Origin: Ampelocalamus luodianensis
Lineage: Eukaryota > Streptophyta > Magnoliopsida > Poales > Poaceae
Direction: 5' to 3'
Length of the DNA: 64,000 bases
NCBI GenBank assembly: GCA_036346255.1
Contig: CM070623.1
Span: 8,598,407 to 8,662,406, forward strand
In this document: piece after piece, positions 12,201 to 24,420 of the stretch
How positions within the stretch are numbered: position 1 is the first letter of the stretch
How the letters are laid out: the number at the start of each line of letters is the position of its first letter
Program-made: the position numbers and the translations under genes
The notes under the pieces: generated by a model
Told to the model about the DNA's origin: nothing
Database searches by the model: none
What the model saw: only the letters and a program-made list of their open reading frames with translations

Positions 12201-13205
12201 ATCCAACTGATTCTACTTCGGCTTATTTTCCATCCACTACTTTAAGACTTCGCTCCCCCTATAAAGAGTTGGTAACGTACACAGTTGCACCTGAGTCAAT
12301 CCATCAAGAATTAAGGGAGAAATTAACATAAAGAGTTTCATCGATGAACGTTATTGTATCATTACCCTTTTTTGCGAGCCACTTTAGAAATCCGACACAA
12401 TCCTTCTGGAAATGCACTAGCCGCTGCGTATGACATCCCCTTTAAGTGCTCCAAATAGAGCAACATGGGGCTTAGGTGCATTGTGCACTTTAAGCCCCGA
12501 CTTATCCGAATTAGAGGAGAATCAGACTTTTTCTTAGATTTGAAGTCCCCTTGGAACTTCCTTTTGTTAGAGCCACCAACTTGAAGCGCAAGATCCCTCT
12601 TTTCCATCCTTATTTTTTCTTCATCCTGGACACACATGGCGATTAAATCGCTCATGTTCCATTTTTCTTCTGAGTATTGTAATTGATCTTAAAAGCCGTG
12701 TACTCAGAAGGAAGAGAAGTCATGATAAAATGGATATCTCCATGTCCATGCCCTTGAGCTTTCCAGCCATATCGGTCATCATCATGATATGTTCTCTTAT
12801 ACTGCCGGACCCATCATACTTAGTTGTCAAGAGCCTCTGGATTAGAGTACTGGCATAAACTTTAGTGGAGCCTTTAAATTTCTCCTCAACTGAAGCCAAA
12901 TACTCTTTAGCATTTTCGGAATCGGGGATTGCTCCCCTGATCCCAACTGAGATAGAGGTCTTCATAATCATTAGTGATAGACGGTTGGACCGCTCCTATT
13001 TCTCAGCATTAGCTTCATAAGTTTTCTTTTTGTCATCATAATTTTCCTCACCTTCGGTGGGGGGAACAGGAGCGGTCACCCTTAAAGCATAATCAAGGTC
13101 CAAAACTCCAAGGACAACATGGATTCTTTCTTTCCAAGTGGGAAAATTGCTTCCAGTAAGCTGCTCAATATTGTCGATTGTGGCAGCAACATTTGAAGCA
13201 TTTAT
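12201..13205 (-). pseudogene. Copia gag and protease (copy 2)
   Basis: The gag reading begins near 13205 with NIEQLTGSNFPTWKERI, the usual N-terminal Copia gag motif. It continues through KEYLASVEEKFKGS and LIQRLLTTKYDGSGS (12720-12971) to a KRDLALQVGGSNKRKFQGD linker and a knuckle remnant. One in-frame TAG lies near 13003 and frameshifts lie near 12710 and 12440. The protease motif falls near 12290 but is not open in frame. Gag would form the virus-like particle in an intact relative. Confidence 0.75.
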
Positions 13206-14398
13206 TGTTGAATATCAAAATACATGGCAAAATTAGAAATAACATAAGAATATGTTGCATGCAATTAACCATACGTTGGTCTGATTAATAACATGCAAAA
13301 CTATAGTTCTAATTCATATCACCGTTGGGCAGAAAATGAAAAAGAACTTAACAATTAATGTGACGACACACGACTACAATCAACGGTTGGTCAGAATGTA
13401 ATCATGTGCATACATAATGCCAAAATAAAACATAAAATCTCTAATTAAAATATCTCGTTAGTTCAATTTTAATCAGAGATAAAACATAATAATGTGGTAA
13501 TAATACATTATTTATGATATATCGTAATTGGGCAACAAAACAATAATTAAAACAGTGCACAAAAATTAGACTTAAGCATAAGAAAATGCACTCGAAAAAG
13601 AAAAGGCCACTATTGCAGCCAGCCTCAAAATAAAATGGTCCAACACGCGCACGGCCCAAAATCACGTGTGTGGCCCAAAATTCGTGCACGGCCCAAAACA
13701 CACACGTGGCCCATTACTACTCCACCGGCCAAATTTTACGTGCGCTGTCGAATCTTGATCGGACGGCTGGAAAAACAGCCGGCCCAACTCCTCTCCGGCC
13801 CGCAAAGAAACGACCGTAGGATCTGATCGGACGGCCGAGACATGTCGCGGGCGACTTAAAATGCCGAAAAACGCTAACCTAACTTCATTTCGCCCTCTTC
13901 TCCTCCCCGAAAAGCGGAGCGACGGCAGCAGCGCGCACGCGGGGAGAACGCGCGATGCGGCGTCGGCAGCGATGCGCGCGCAAGGAGCAGCAGCGGCTCC
14001 GCCGGCGACGGCGCAAAAGGAGAGCTCGGAGGGGCGTCTAGAGGTGGCGCCTCCGCAGCCCTCCTCGCCGGCGCGTGCATGCGACCGAGGTTGCGCATGC
14101 AGCCGTCGAGTGGAGCTACGGTGGCGCTCGTGACCGGAGGGACTCTGGATCTCCAAAAACGTAAGTATCCGCTGCCGATTTGGGTTTTGATTCGGGTTTG
14201 AGGGCTCGGGTGGTACTGGTTTGGGAATTTCGTTAGGATTTTGCAAAAACTTCTTAAGTCCCCTCCTTCTCAATGCTAAACTGAGCCATTAATCAATAGA
14301 TCTGAGCCTCTAATCCTTAGATCTGAACCTTTAATCATTAGATCTAGGCAAGAACAAGTTCGTTTTTGACTAATTAGGGTTCAAGATGGGCTAGGGCT
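13206..14398 (-). other. Long GC-rich leader of Copia copy 2
   Basis: About 1.2 kb separates the primer site from gag. The distal part (13206-13620) is AT-rich. The primer-proximal part (13630-14280) is GC-rich and contains repeated tggcccaaaa/cacgtg phrases (13640-13720) plus a 203-codon open minus-strand frame (13662-14273). That frame is low complexity, rich in A, R and P, and matches no family I know. It may be captured gene sequence or simply open by base composition. Confidence 0.5.
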
Positions 14399-14411
14399 TG
14401 CTCTGATACCA
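14399..14411 (-). other. Primer-binding site of Copia copy 2
   Basis: The minus strand reads tggtatcagagca, complementary to the 3' end of initiator Met-tRNA, two bases inside the 5' LTR end (…cccaca). This fixes the element orientation as minus. Confidence 0.9.
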
Positions 14412-14413
14412 AA

Positions 14414-14868
14414 TGTGGGATAAAACTAAGGCTAAACATGAACTCATGACATTAACCCTAGCTCAAACATGAACACGTAGGCTAAACCTTAGATGCGAAA
14501 ACATGAATGCTTACCCGAACTTGAAGACGCCATGAGGGTTGCCGATCGGTTGATGTAGAGGCGTCAGTGGTCGTATTGCAGTCCCGGTCGACGGCCGCAG
14601 AGGTGGTGTGGACGAGGATGGTGGTGCCGCGGTGACGACAAGGCTTGGTCTTCGCTCACCTTAGCGCACAAAAGAGACCGGGTCTGTTGGGAGTAGCGTA
14701 GCCAAGAACCACCAAGGAAAAAGGCCTACCGAGTCTCCTGAATTGATATAGCGCTAGGTGACCGGGACCGAAACCAAACGTGCGTTGGTTGCACCTCCGA
14801 TCAAGACGCGAGTGGTGGCGTAGCCCCTCTGGAATCTCAGGATACAGTTAGCCGAGATCAACCCAACA
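14414..14868 (-). repeat. 5' LTR of Copia copy 2
   Basis: The LTR is 455 bp, tgtgggataaaac...gatcaacccaaca on the plus strand, and is followed by the target duplication CATAT (14869-14873). It has TG...CA termini on the minus strand and pairs with 8299-8752. Confidence 0.92.
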
Positions 14869-14873
14869 CATAT

Positions 14874-15077
14874 CTTATATCTAATCCCGTCTTTCATGCT
14901 CGGACAAAACACATTGAGTTGGATTTTCATTTTGTCTGCGAGAAGGTAGCTGTGAAGGCACTGGATGTGTGTTTTGTCTCGTCAGCTAATCAAATAGCCG
15001 ATATCTTCACGAAGGCACTGCCTCGACGAGATTTTCAGCATCTACGCCACAATCTCAGTCTACTAGATACTAGTTGA
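14874..15077 (+). pseudogene. Copia RNase H, C-terminal part (continues 8298)
   Basis: The frame resumes exactly after the target duplication and shows ARTKHIELDFHFVCEKVA and QIADIFTKALPRRDF, the conserved end of Copia RNase H, then stops at TGA (15075-15077). It is the downstream half of the coding region interrupted at 8298 and lies in the same frame once the insertion and one CATAT are discounted. Confidence 0.88.
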
Positions 15078-15090
15078 GATTGAGGGGAGC

Positions 15091-15322
15091 TGTTAGCGAT
15101 AGAGTTTAGCGTATAACCGATGCCGATCCTTGTGGCATATCTGAGCACGTACACGGCACGGTTTCCGTGACTTGTATAGCTGTATGTCAAGTAGTTGCAT
15201 TTAGTTTGCACCGAATATATCTAATGTCATCTTGAGTTTGTTCGCAACCTCCTTGTAATCTCTAACGCATTATATGTATATAGAATCCAATGCCCCCTGA
15301 ATGAGGTGCGGTTGTCCTAACA
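15091..15322 (+). repeat. 3' LTR of the plus-strand Copia
   Basis: It starts tgttagcgatag right after the polypurine tract attgaggggagc and ends gttgtcctaaca, giving short inverted ends TGTTAG/CTAACA over 232 bp. The matching 5' LTR is absent, consistent with 5' truncation. Confidence 0.75.
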
Positions 15323-18300
15323 CGTTTTACACGCGACACATCAGCTGCCTTTTCTTTTCTTTTCATTAGACACTCTTCGGTTCACCACCCCTCACTTATC
15401 CCAGATTGATTCCTCCCGATGGTAGTACCCCAATTTAATATAAGTCATCTATTCCCTAATTTAATATAGCTCGTCTATTTTTTTCGATATTATAGATTAG
15501 ATTAGTTAAGATTTAGTTATACCTCTGATAGTATATGCAGTAAAATCCCGAGAATATTAAATTGTAATTGTGCATCTTTGTTTCACCGGAGCTTGCTCGC
15601 AGTTGCGTAAAAATCGGGATGTTATGGGCTTGGGCCGCACCAGAGAGACCGGAGCCCTCGGCCTATTACTGTAAATGGCCCATTAGCCGGCGTTAGTGTA
15701 GGGAAAAACCCTAGTCCCTATCGTCGAGTGTTAGGCGGCGGCGCGGTGGCTTGAGGAGCTCGGCGGCGCTCACTGGCTTGCTCTACCGAATGGTCGCCCA
15801 TACAAGTGTTGGATGAGGAAGCCTTGGCGAAGAAACGAACTCGAGAGGAGAAGCTGTTCGCTAGCGCAGCACGAGGAGGAACCATAGCAGCCGCGCTTTG
15901 AAGAACTGCGTGCTGATAGTATTAGAAACTTTGAGATTTTTTTCGATGAAGAAGCATTGAGATTTTGTACTTCTCTCAAATTAGATCGCTAGTGATGTTC
16001 TAGTAGTTTTCGTAGACTTTCCTTCTCATGACTGTAAATGAGAAAAGCATGGCTGTAGTAATTACGGATGATTGACAATCTGGTTGTGAGTCTTTTGTTT
16101 AAGCAGTGGAAGTATAATCTTGTAGCAACCACAATTCTTTGACCTCACACTCATAAATTTTGTGTCACCCACTTTTCCCTGTTGAGATCCAAATGCTGGT
16201 TAATTTCTGTGCCTCTGGACAAGATTAGGCTTAGGGAAGCCGATAATACCATAAAGAAATTTAGATTTAGAGAAAAATTCTAAAGTCTATAATACCCTCC
16301 AGAAATCACTGGACGTATTTAATTTATACTATCACCCTCCCTAGTGGTAGAATATATCTTAAAATTTCTCTAGATTTAACTGCAAAATGAATGACATGGA
16401 TATTCTCGAAACTATTAGACACTAATTATGAAAAATAATATATATAGTTTTTCTATAAAAAAACATACTTAATTTGTGCGGTTTTTTTTTCAATTTCCCC
16501 TGATTTTAAGAAAAAGGAGCGTGTACATGCTTTTTTTTAGGGGCGGCAGTACATGTCACTTATTTTTATTTTTTTAGGGGAGTACATGTCAGTACACATT
16601 TGTACAACCAAAAAAATCGGCAAACGTGCACTGAACATGAGAACGAATCCTTGGATGCTCTATCCTAATAAATAGGAACAAGGACAACGAGAAAGAATGA
16701 GAGTTCTGCCGTACATATATAACGCCAAGCGAAATGATGGGGTTCTTTACATATCGTAGCTGCAGGAAACAGTTGTATGCACAAGAAGAAGAGGAGCTAG
16801 CACAATTCGCTTTGCGATGGCGACGATGATGAGCACTCGTGATGGTAGGGTTCATTACTCAATAAGCACCGGATAAAGCTCATCAATCAAAGAGCACGCC
16901 TAGTCCTCAAACAAGGGGACACGCATGATGAGATCACGTTTTGCCAAGACAATCTCAAGGCAAGCCTATGCTTCACACGATCATGAGCTGAAAATTTGGG
17001 GATCGCCAATGGATGTGATTCTTCTTTGGCTTTGGGAATAGTCCATGGCGCACGGCCCTACCTACCGGTGCGATTTGCCTCTGAACCCACATGTCAGTGA
17101 CGCGGATTGTAGCGATTTCGCAAGATGAATGGTTCGCATGGAGAGGGCTTTCTTGGCCGCATTGGCATTGGGGAGCACATGAGCCCACTGTTTGTCTCCA
17201 AATGCAGGTGTCTATCGCAGCAAGATGCAAGGGCAGTGTGCCCAAGCGAAAGCTGAGAAGAGAGCAGAAGATGCATCACTGTGCATGATTAGTTGCCCTG
17301 ATGGTCCCATAAAGTACACTGCTAGTTACTGATAAGTTTACGCTCACACACTTACAGTACTGGTGGGTCAATTGGCATTGAGTCATCATGTAGGGCGTGC
17401 AAATTAAGTTCAGGTTGTTCCATATTTCAAGTTTTGAACCATTGGAACACATAGTTGCTGAACTCTGGTCCATATGGCTACATAAGTGCCCTTAAATCTG
17501 GCTCTCTGATCATTGTTTAAATCCAATTTGCCACATAATATGATTTCAAACGAGTGTCGCTAAACGTATGGGTGAAATTTCGTGCAATGCTGTTGCAAAC
17601 ACTAGCTGATAGGTAGCCCCCCAGACGGAACCGAATTCAAGGGCCCCAGTTCGTAACGATTTCACAAGAACTGCCAACGCGGTATATTCCGCGCAACCAA
17701 TCCGTTTCAAATTGAGCAATGGGGGGTGGGGGGGTCCAGAAGCTGAAAACCTTTCATCTCGTCCTCGCAGTAATGTCAGCAGCAGCAGCAGCAAATTTCA
17801 GAGCAAAGATTGTTGTTACTGTTGTCCAGCAGTGAGTGATTCAGTGTGTGCTCATTGACTGCACTGCATGCAATGCAATGCAGCATCGAAAGCCATCACA
17901 TGAATACAGCTCGGCATGTCTCCAAAGCTCACCTCCCAGTCCAACACACACACCTGCCTTCTACCTTCCCCTCTTAAAAGACACTCGCTGTCCTCCTGCC
18001 AAGAGCCAAAAATCAAACTCTTGTTGCGTCTGTGTAGTAGCAGGAATTAATAGTATGACGCTTGCTGCGTCCTCTGCAGTTTGCACTGTAGAACGAACTG
18101 GGTGTTCATGAGTGCCGTCTAATCAGAACTCAATGCTCAAGGCTGAGCGCGGTGGTATGATCAGTATGGCTCTGTAGGACATTGATGTTACACGGCGTTT
18201 ATTGCGCTGAATGTGCAATCTGTGGTTTGAGCTCTATCTCGAGTGCTGATTTCCGATCAAGCGTGAACCCGAGACTTGCTATGAACCAGAAAGGATCAAT

Positions 18301-19641
18301 TTTTTTCATACATTGTGGTTTCATAGAAAACTACGATTGTACTGACCTGGAATCATATCAAGTTATCAACTGCCTTGATGACCATGAGTGAGAAGACAGT
18401 AAGACCGTGAACACAAACTTATGAGACGACTAGGATACTAGTATCTCCTAAGATACTAGTTGGGCTCCACAAACCACCAAATAATCGGATCAGTTTAGTT
18501 TTTTCTAATATGATAGTTTAATCCTACTATCATATTATCTGATTTAGTTTTTTTTAAAAGAATGTGTGAGGAGCTACTTTGTTCTCAAATAGTATGGGGA
18601 TTTGAACACAAGTTTCAGATTTACTTATGTTGTATCAATTCATTCTTTCCGATTGTTAGGATAGCATAGTTAACGTCTGTGCCAAACCGTCAGCTGGAAG
18701 TGGCTTGACAGAGCAGCTCAGATCAAAGCTGACACTGCCTTTTTATCAGCAGTGGTGAGTCTCCAAAACTGCAAGCATGTGCTCCAAAGCTTATTTAACC
18801 TTGCGAGCATCATCAGCTGTACTATTCCCAAGATCTGTGATGTCTGTCCCAATTTGCCTCTTCTGAGTCTTTTCCTTCCCCTTCCCCAAGTTGTACTACA
18901 TTAGTAATAATACATTGTACACGTGTACCTACATCAAAATGCATTGATAATCACATGCAGTGCTGGTGCCATGTCTATCACCAGGGCTGTCAAAAATAGC
19001 TTGGGCTCGTGCCGTGTGGATCACTGGGGCTGTCAAAGTAGCTTGGGCTCGACCAGCTATCCGAGTTTGGTTCGAACTTGGGTTGGCTCGAGCTCGGACC
19101 TTTATTGGAGAAAATTCCGAGCTCGAGTTTTTATATTGTAATATAGAGTTCTAAATTGACGTGAAGCACGTCCGAGCCGAGTTCGAGCCTATTTGTGGCG
19201 AGTTTGAGCTCAGTTCCAAGCTCAAAATCAATTGATTCTGAGTTTATGACCTCAACCCTAAGTCCCTAACCACTGACCCTGCATTCAGATGTGCACCAGC
19301 AATCCAGCATTTTGAGCAGTGTGTATTTTCATCATTTGGTATCAGGTCATCAGAAACTGAAAAAACAGAATGGGTTAGTATGGATTGGGTAAACAAATCG
19401 AGTAAGAAATGGATCCACTTTGACGATTCAATCCTTCCCTGTACTGCTAGCCTGACGGATATACGAAGGAACGGAACACCGGTTGTTAACGAAAGTCGTC
19501 ACAGATCATAACTCACACAAGTCACACCACCGTTGCTCGGACCACAGAGACGATGATGAGCTTGCAGCCCTAAATGTCAGCAAGTACTGCAAACGCATCA
19601 CAATAAATATACAACCACACCTGGAAGCTGCAATCAAGTGT
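15323..19641. other. Intergenic, no supportable gene
   Basis: I find no frame with a recognisable domain. Small features seen: two near copies of a ttttttagggg...agtacatgtca phrase (about 16530-16595), palindromic actagtatct...agatactagt (18436-18465), and a repeated gggctgtcaaa...tagcttgggctcg phrase (18979-19006 and 19027-19053) within a gagctcgag-rich repeat (18980-19230). The GC-rich patch at 15640-15900 could be an old 5' gene end but has no usable frame. Confidence 0.4.
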
Positions 19642-20179
19642 TGCAAATATCGCATAGAAAAATAGGAATGGGAGACACGAATTTTACACGAAGAAACCCT
19701 TTCGAAAAGAACCACGGACGTATGAAGGTAATATCACTATAAAAAGATATGTTTACAATAAAGCTTTTGTTCTTCCTTATAGACTACAGAGATATATTTA
19801 TAGTCGTATATGAAAGACTTCATGTAGTAGTAGCAAAGGTTTAAATGTCGGCCGATAACCGGCCAATAATCGTTTCTATTGGCTATATCGGTCACCCCCG
19901 GTAGAAGTATAAACCGGTTTTGAAATTTTCGGTTTGGATGAATTTCATCCAAAAAATTCAAATTTACTTGAATTTTGTTCGAATTTGATTTTTAAATTTA
20001 AAATCCGAAAAATCAATTTTTTTGGAAAATTTCGGCTAAAATTTTTCGATTATCGGCCATATCAGCCTTACCGGCCACCCCCGGTAAATTTTTTGAACCG
20101 GTTACCCGATCCCTGAGTAGTTAAGAAGCAAAATTCATATTACACTTAAACTCAATTCGTATCACACTCAAAGTCAACA
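19642..20179 (-). repeat. 3' LTR of the old Copia, carrying an insert
   Basis: Matches to 25209-25449 are seen at aaaataggaatg...agacacgaattttac, gatatatttatag and attcgtatcac. The block 19838-20115 has no counterpart in the other LTR and is an insertion. The ends are TG (19642) and ...gtcaaca (20179). Confidence 0.72.
19838..20115. repeat. Inserted repeat rich in CCGGT/CCGATA motifs
   Basis: About 280 bp begins near gtttaaatgtcggccgataacc and ends near ttgaaccggttacccgatcc. It holds several copies of cggccgata/accccc ggta-like phrases. No terminal inverted repeat is obvious. It resembles a dispersed grass repeat I cannot name. It is recognised as an insertion because the paired LTR lacks it. 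Confidence 0.55.
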
Positions 20180-20278
20180 ATTTTCACCTTGAAATGAAGT
20201 CCTCGTGTAGCCAAAACAAAATGTAATCTCCTCAAAACAGATTAGTATGAACACCTTTTGCGTCGGATGTCCATAGGA

Positions 20279-21994
20279 CTACTGAAAGATATCAATTAAG
20301 TTTAAGCAAAGCTCAAACTTAGTAGTAGGAACTGACTTTGTCATAATATCAATTGGATTATCATGAGTACTTATCTTACTGACTTTAATGTCGCCATAAG
20401 CAATGATACCTCGAATGTAATGATATTTGATGTCAATGCATTTCGTTGTCTCATGAAACATCTGATCATTCGTAAGACAAATAGCGCTTTAACTGCCGCA
20501 GAATATTATAGCACAAGACATACTTCCACAAAACTCAGTAAACAAACCTCTTTAGCCAAATGGCTTCTATAGTGGATAAGGAAACAATAGCTTGCAAGCT
20601 TTCTTTCTAACTAACGACACATCCTCCATCAGTGAACACATAACCAGTAAGAGATCTTCTCTTATCCAAATTTCTAGCAAAATCTAAGTCCACTTTACTA
20701 ACAATTCCATCTTTAGTCTTCCCAAACTGTAAACAAGCATCAGATGTAGCCCGCAAGTATCTGAAAATCTATTGAACTGTTTTCCAATGCTCTTTGTCAG
20801 GATTAATCATGTACATACTAACAACACTCAATGATTGAGATAAATCGAGGCGGAAACATACCATGGCATACATAAGTGAATCAACTACTCTGGCATGTGG
20901 AATTCTAGACATGTACTCAACTTCATTATCTGACTGTGGACATGATGCTGAAGAAAGTTTGAAATGTGCAGCTAACATAGTATTCACTGGTTTGTCCTTA
21001 TGCATGTTGAAACGATGAAGAACTTTATCAATATACCCTTTCTGACTTAAGTATAATTTTTCAAACCGTCTATCTCTGGTAATTTTCATACCAAGAATCT
21101 TCTTTGCTACACCGAGATCCTTCATCTCAAATTCACCGCTCAATTGTGCCTTCAACTTTGAAATTTCTACCCTGTCTTTTGCAGCAACCAGTATATCATC
21201 AACATATAAGAGCAAATAAATAGCAGAGTCATTAACAATCTTCAAATAAACACAATTATTATAATCGGATCTTTTGAAATCCTAAGAGATCATAAAGGAG
21301 TCAAATCTCTAGTACAACTATCTGGGTGATTGCTTCAGACCATAAATAGATTTATTCAACTTGCAAGCATAATTCTCCTTTTCGGAAAGATAAAACATTT
21401 CGGACGCTTTATATAAATGTCTTCCTCTAATTTTCCATGTAAGAACGTAGTTTTCAAATCTAATTGTTCAAGCTTATAATCATGCATAGCCACTATGCTG
21501 AGTAAAGTATGAATGGAATTATTCTTCACAACTTGGGAAAAGATATCTATGAAATCAATACCTAGAATTTAGTTGTAACCTTGACCAACGAGCCTTTCCT
21601 TTTACCTAACATCTTCGGTTGGTGAAATGGATTATTTCTTCTTGAAGATCTATTTGCAACGAATAGTTTTCCTATCAATTGACAACTTGACTAGCTCCCA
21701 AGTGTCATTCTTCTTAAGAGATTGTATCTCATCATGTATGGCAGTCATCCATCTCTTTGAATCGCTAGAAGAGATAGCATCTGAATAAGTAGAAGGTTCT
21801 GCGGTACCTTTAATTTTTTCTGCCACATTCAAAACATAAACAACAATATCAGCTTCTGCAACCAATCTTTTGGTAGCATGAATATTCTTTTTGGATATGT
21901 CGGCTGCAATGGAACATTGTGGTGGTTGAAAGAGCCTTGCTTTGTACCTAACCTCTTCTGTTTGTGAAATATCTTCTTTTTCTTGAGGATCCAT
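20279..21994 (-). pseudogene. Copia reverse transcriptase and RNase H remnants (old element)
   Basis: The minus-strand frame 20769-21245 shows the catalytic YVDD box (YLLLYVDDILVAAKD), GEFEMKDLGVAKKILGMKI and LYLSQKGYIDKVLHRFNM of the RT domain. The frame 20279-20461 shows HETTKCIDIKYHYIR and KISTHDNPIDIMTKSVP, the end of RNase H. The RT start (AIHDEIQSLKKNDTWELV) lies in 21650-21994. Stops and frameshifts separate all pieces. Confidence 0.85.
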
Positions 21995-22262
21995 TGCTTC
22001 TTATCAATTGGCAACTTGATCAACTTCCAAGTACTATTTTTCTCAAGAGATTCCATCTCATCATGCATAACAACTATCCATCTCTCTGAATCACCAAAAG
22101 AGATAGTCTTTGAATAATTAGAATGTTCGATAGTACCTTCAATTTCTTCTGTCATATTCATTGAGTAAGCAACAACATCAACTTCTACAATCAATCTCTT
22201 AGGAGTGTGAATATTCTTTATAGGTGTGTCGACTGTAATGGAATGTTGTGGTGGTTGAAAGA
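21598..22262 (-). repeat. Diverged tandem duplication at the integrase/RT junction
   Basis: Unit 1 (about 21598-21930) and unit 2 (about 21945-22262) encode parallel versions of the same segment: MTAIHDEIQSLKKNDTWELV and VVMHDEMESLEKNSTWKLI. Many substitutions separate the units, so the duplication is old. Some Copia families may carry it as a fixed trait. Confidence 0.75.
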
Positions 22263-24420
22263 CAACGGGAACATCATGTATGTTTTCCTTTTCGATTTCT
22301 GGTGTAGATCCTGAATCAATAACATGCTTGATTTCTACGACTTCGCAACGGGAACAACAATAGATGGTTTATCATGCACTTGGTGACTCTAGACTCCGAT
22401 TTACCATTCTTAATATGAGCATAAGCAGAACAACCAAATATTCTCAAATTTAAATAATCTGCGGGAGAACTAGACCATACCTCAATTTGAGTCTTATTAT
22501 CAATTGTCGATTGGATGACCGATTGAACAAATAACAAGCAATGGACATGGTTTCAGCCTAATAACTCCTAGATAAGCCGGAGTTAGATAGCATGCAACAT
22601 ACCTTCTCCATAATGGTTTTGTTTATGCATTTGGCCACACTATGTTGTTGATGAATACTTGGGTAGTGTAATGTCACAAAATACCCTCTGATCTGCATAA
22701 AACTTTAAATTATCCAAAACAGAACTCTAAGTCATTATCAATACGTAGCTTCTTAGCATGCTAGAAAGTTTGTTTTTCAATCATAATCTCCCACTCCTTG
22801 AATGTCTTGAACACATCTGATTTGTGCTTCACGAAATATGGTCAGACTTTTCTTGAATAATTATCAATGATGGTTAACTTGTAGCCAGCACTTCCAAGGG
22901 ATGAAACGCAGGATTCTCCCCACAAATCAGAGTGAACATAATCCAATATAAATTATTGTACTGAACTTCACCAACTTTTGCTTGTCAAAGACACGGTGTT
23001 CATAAAACTTCAACTTGTCGATACTTTGATCATCAAGGAGTCTTCTTTTGCATAACTCCATCATGTCAATTTTACTCATATGCCCTAGACGTATATGCCA
23101 AAGATTAGTAGCATCAGAATCGGATGATTTATTTGAGGCAACAGCAGCATTACCTAAAATTGTAATACATTCCAGACGATATAAGTTGACAACTTTTATA
23201 CCACATTTCATCACAACAAGAGAGTCTTTGCAGATCCTTAGAACTTCACCTCCATCTAAATAATTACACCATTTAGCATCACGAGTACTCAGCGAGATAA
23301 GACTTTTCTCTTCAAATTCGAAATGTGTCGAACATCCAACAAAGCTCTGATGGTGTCATAAAACATATTGATTTAGATAAATCCAATGCCTGCAATCTTG
23401 CATGGTGAATTATCATCTATCAACGCAGAATCACTTGGTGTAGCTTCATAATTCACAAACCAATCTCGGTTCAGACTCATGTGGAAAGTGCAGGCTGTAT
23501 CAAGAATCCACTCATCATCAATTTTAGAATTACCGGCAAAGACAACGAGAACATCTCCATCAAAATCTTGCTTAATAATAATAGTGGCTTTAGCATCATC
23601 CTTTTGTTGATTCCTCTTAAAATTGTTATTCATTTTCTCCTTTTTCTTTACCCACCTGCACTAAGATATGTCATGTCTATCTTTCTTGCCATACTTGCAT
23701 GATTTGTATCCGCTTCTGGATTTCGATTTGTCTTTATAATTTCTGCTCGAACTTTTGCCTCTTGAATCTCCGTTTGAAGTCCTCAACTGATGTCTACCAC
23801 GGACAACCATGCCTTCTGCATGCAAATTTGAGCTTTCGTTTGGAATTATGAGTTCTATCTTTTCCTCTACATGCAATGCTTCATAGACTTCATTAAGTGT
23901 AAGAGTATCTCAGCTATATAGAATAATATCTCTAAACGTAGAGTATGAACTAGGCAGCGAGCATAAAATAATTTGACCCAAATTTTCATTATCATATTTT
24001 TCACCTCTATAGACTCGAGATCCGAGACTACTTTTTTGAATGATGTCAGGTGGTTCAATAATGACCCGTATTCCGCCATCTTGTGTGAATAAAGCTTCTA
24101 CTTCAAATGCATCTTACTAGTTAGATCTTTGGTCATACAAATGTGCTCAAGTTTCAACCATAACGCGACGACGATCTTCTCCTTCAAAACCTTTAGTAGA
24201 ATATTATTAGATAGATGAAGATGAATCTGAGATAAGTTCTTACGATATTTTGTTTGCTTCTCCTAAAGTGATCAAGCAATAGGTATCTTGTCGATCCCTA
24301 ATAAAGCGTCCTCCAAATCAAGCTGTGAAGAACGACTCGCACCTTGACTTACCATAGGAAAAATCTCATGTCTCAATCCAACAGCGAAAGATCGTACTTT
24401 ATTATCGCCACGTGGAATAA
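22263..24420 (-). pseudogene. Copia gag, protease and integrase remnants (old element)
   Basis: The minus-strand pieces in order are: gag fragments (23661-24079, with a basic RGKSSSRNYKDKSKSRSGYK stretch and a degenerate knuckle CKYGKKDRHD), protease (23373-23633, EWILDTACTFHMSLNRDWF), GAG-pre-integrase (22927-23214, NLWHIRLGHMSKIDMMELCKRR) and integrase C-terminus (22316-22537, DYLNLRIFGCSAYAHIKNGK). None is continuous with the next. The integrase catalytic core is degraded beyond confident reading. Confidence 0.78.

Larger units (their letters stand above)
8299..14868 (-). mobile_element. Complete Copia LTR retrotransposon (copy 2), inserted in another Copia
   Basis: The 6,570-bp element has two LTRs (8299-8752 and 14414-14868), a 5-bp target duplication (CATAT), a primer site next to the 5' LTR and a polypurine tract next to the 3' LTR, all consistent with minus-strand orientation. 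Order on the minus strand: 5' LTR, primer site, long GC-rich leader, gag, protease, integrase, a non-coding block with a Micron-like element in place of most of RT, RT end plus RNase H remnants, polypurine tract, 3' LTR. By eye the LTRs differ at about 19 positions, all but one transitions, as expected for methylated DNA. The element is structurally complete but lacks a working RT. Confidence 0.92.
7150..15322 (+). mobile_element. 5'-truncated Copia element, split by a later insertion
   Basis: The plus-strand element keeps reverse transcriptase and RNase H (7150-8298 and 14874-15077), a polypurine tract (gattgaggggagc, 15078-15090) and a 232-bp 3' LTR. The segment 8299-14873 is a younger Copia plus its duplicated CATAT. 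Everything upstream of the RT start is missing and no second copy of the LTR was found in 1-7150. Compared with the inserted element it belongs to a different Copia family, judged from the unrelated LTR. Confidence 0.85.

Noticed and set aside
18182..18391. Small gene in the intergenic region
   Set aside because: Its 69-codon product has no domain, no supporting context and no repeat evidence.
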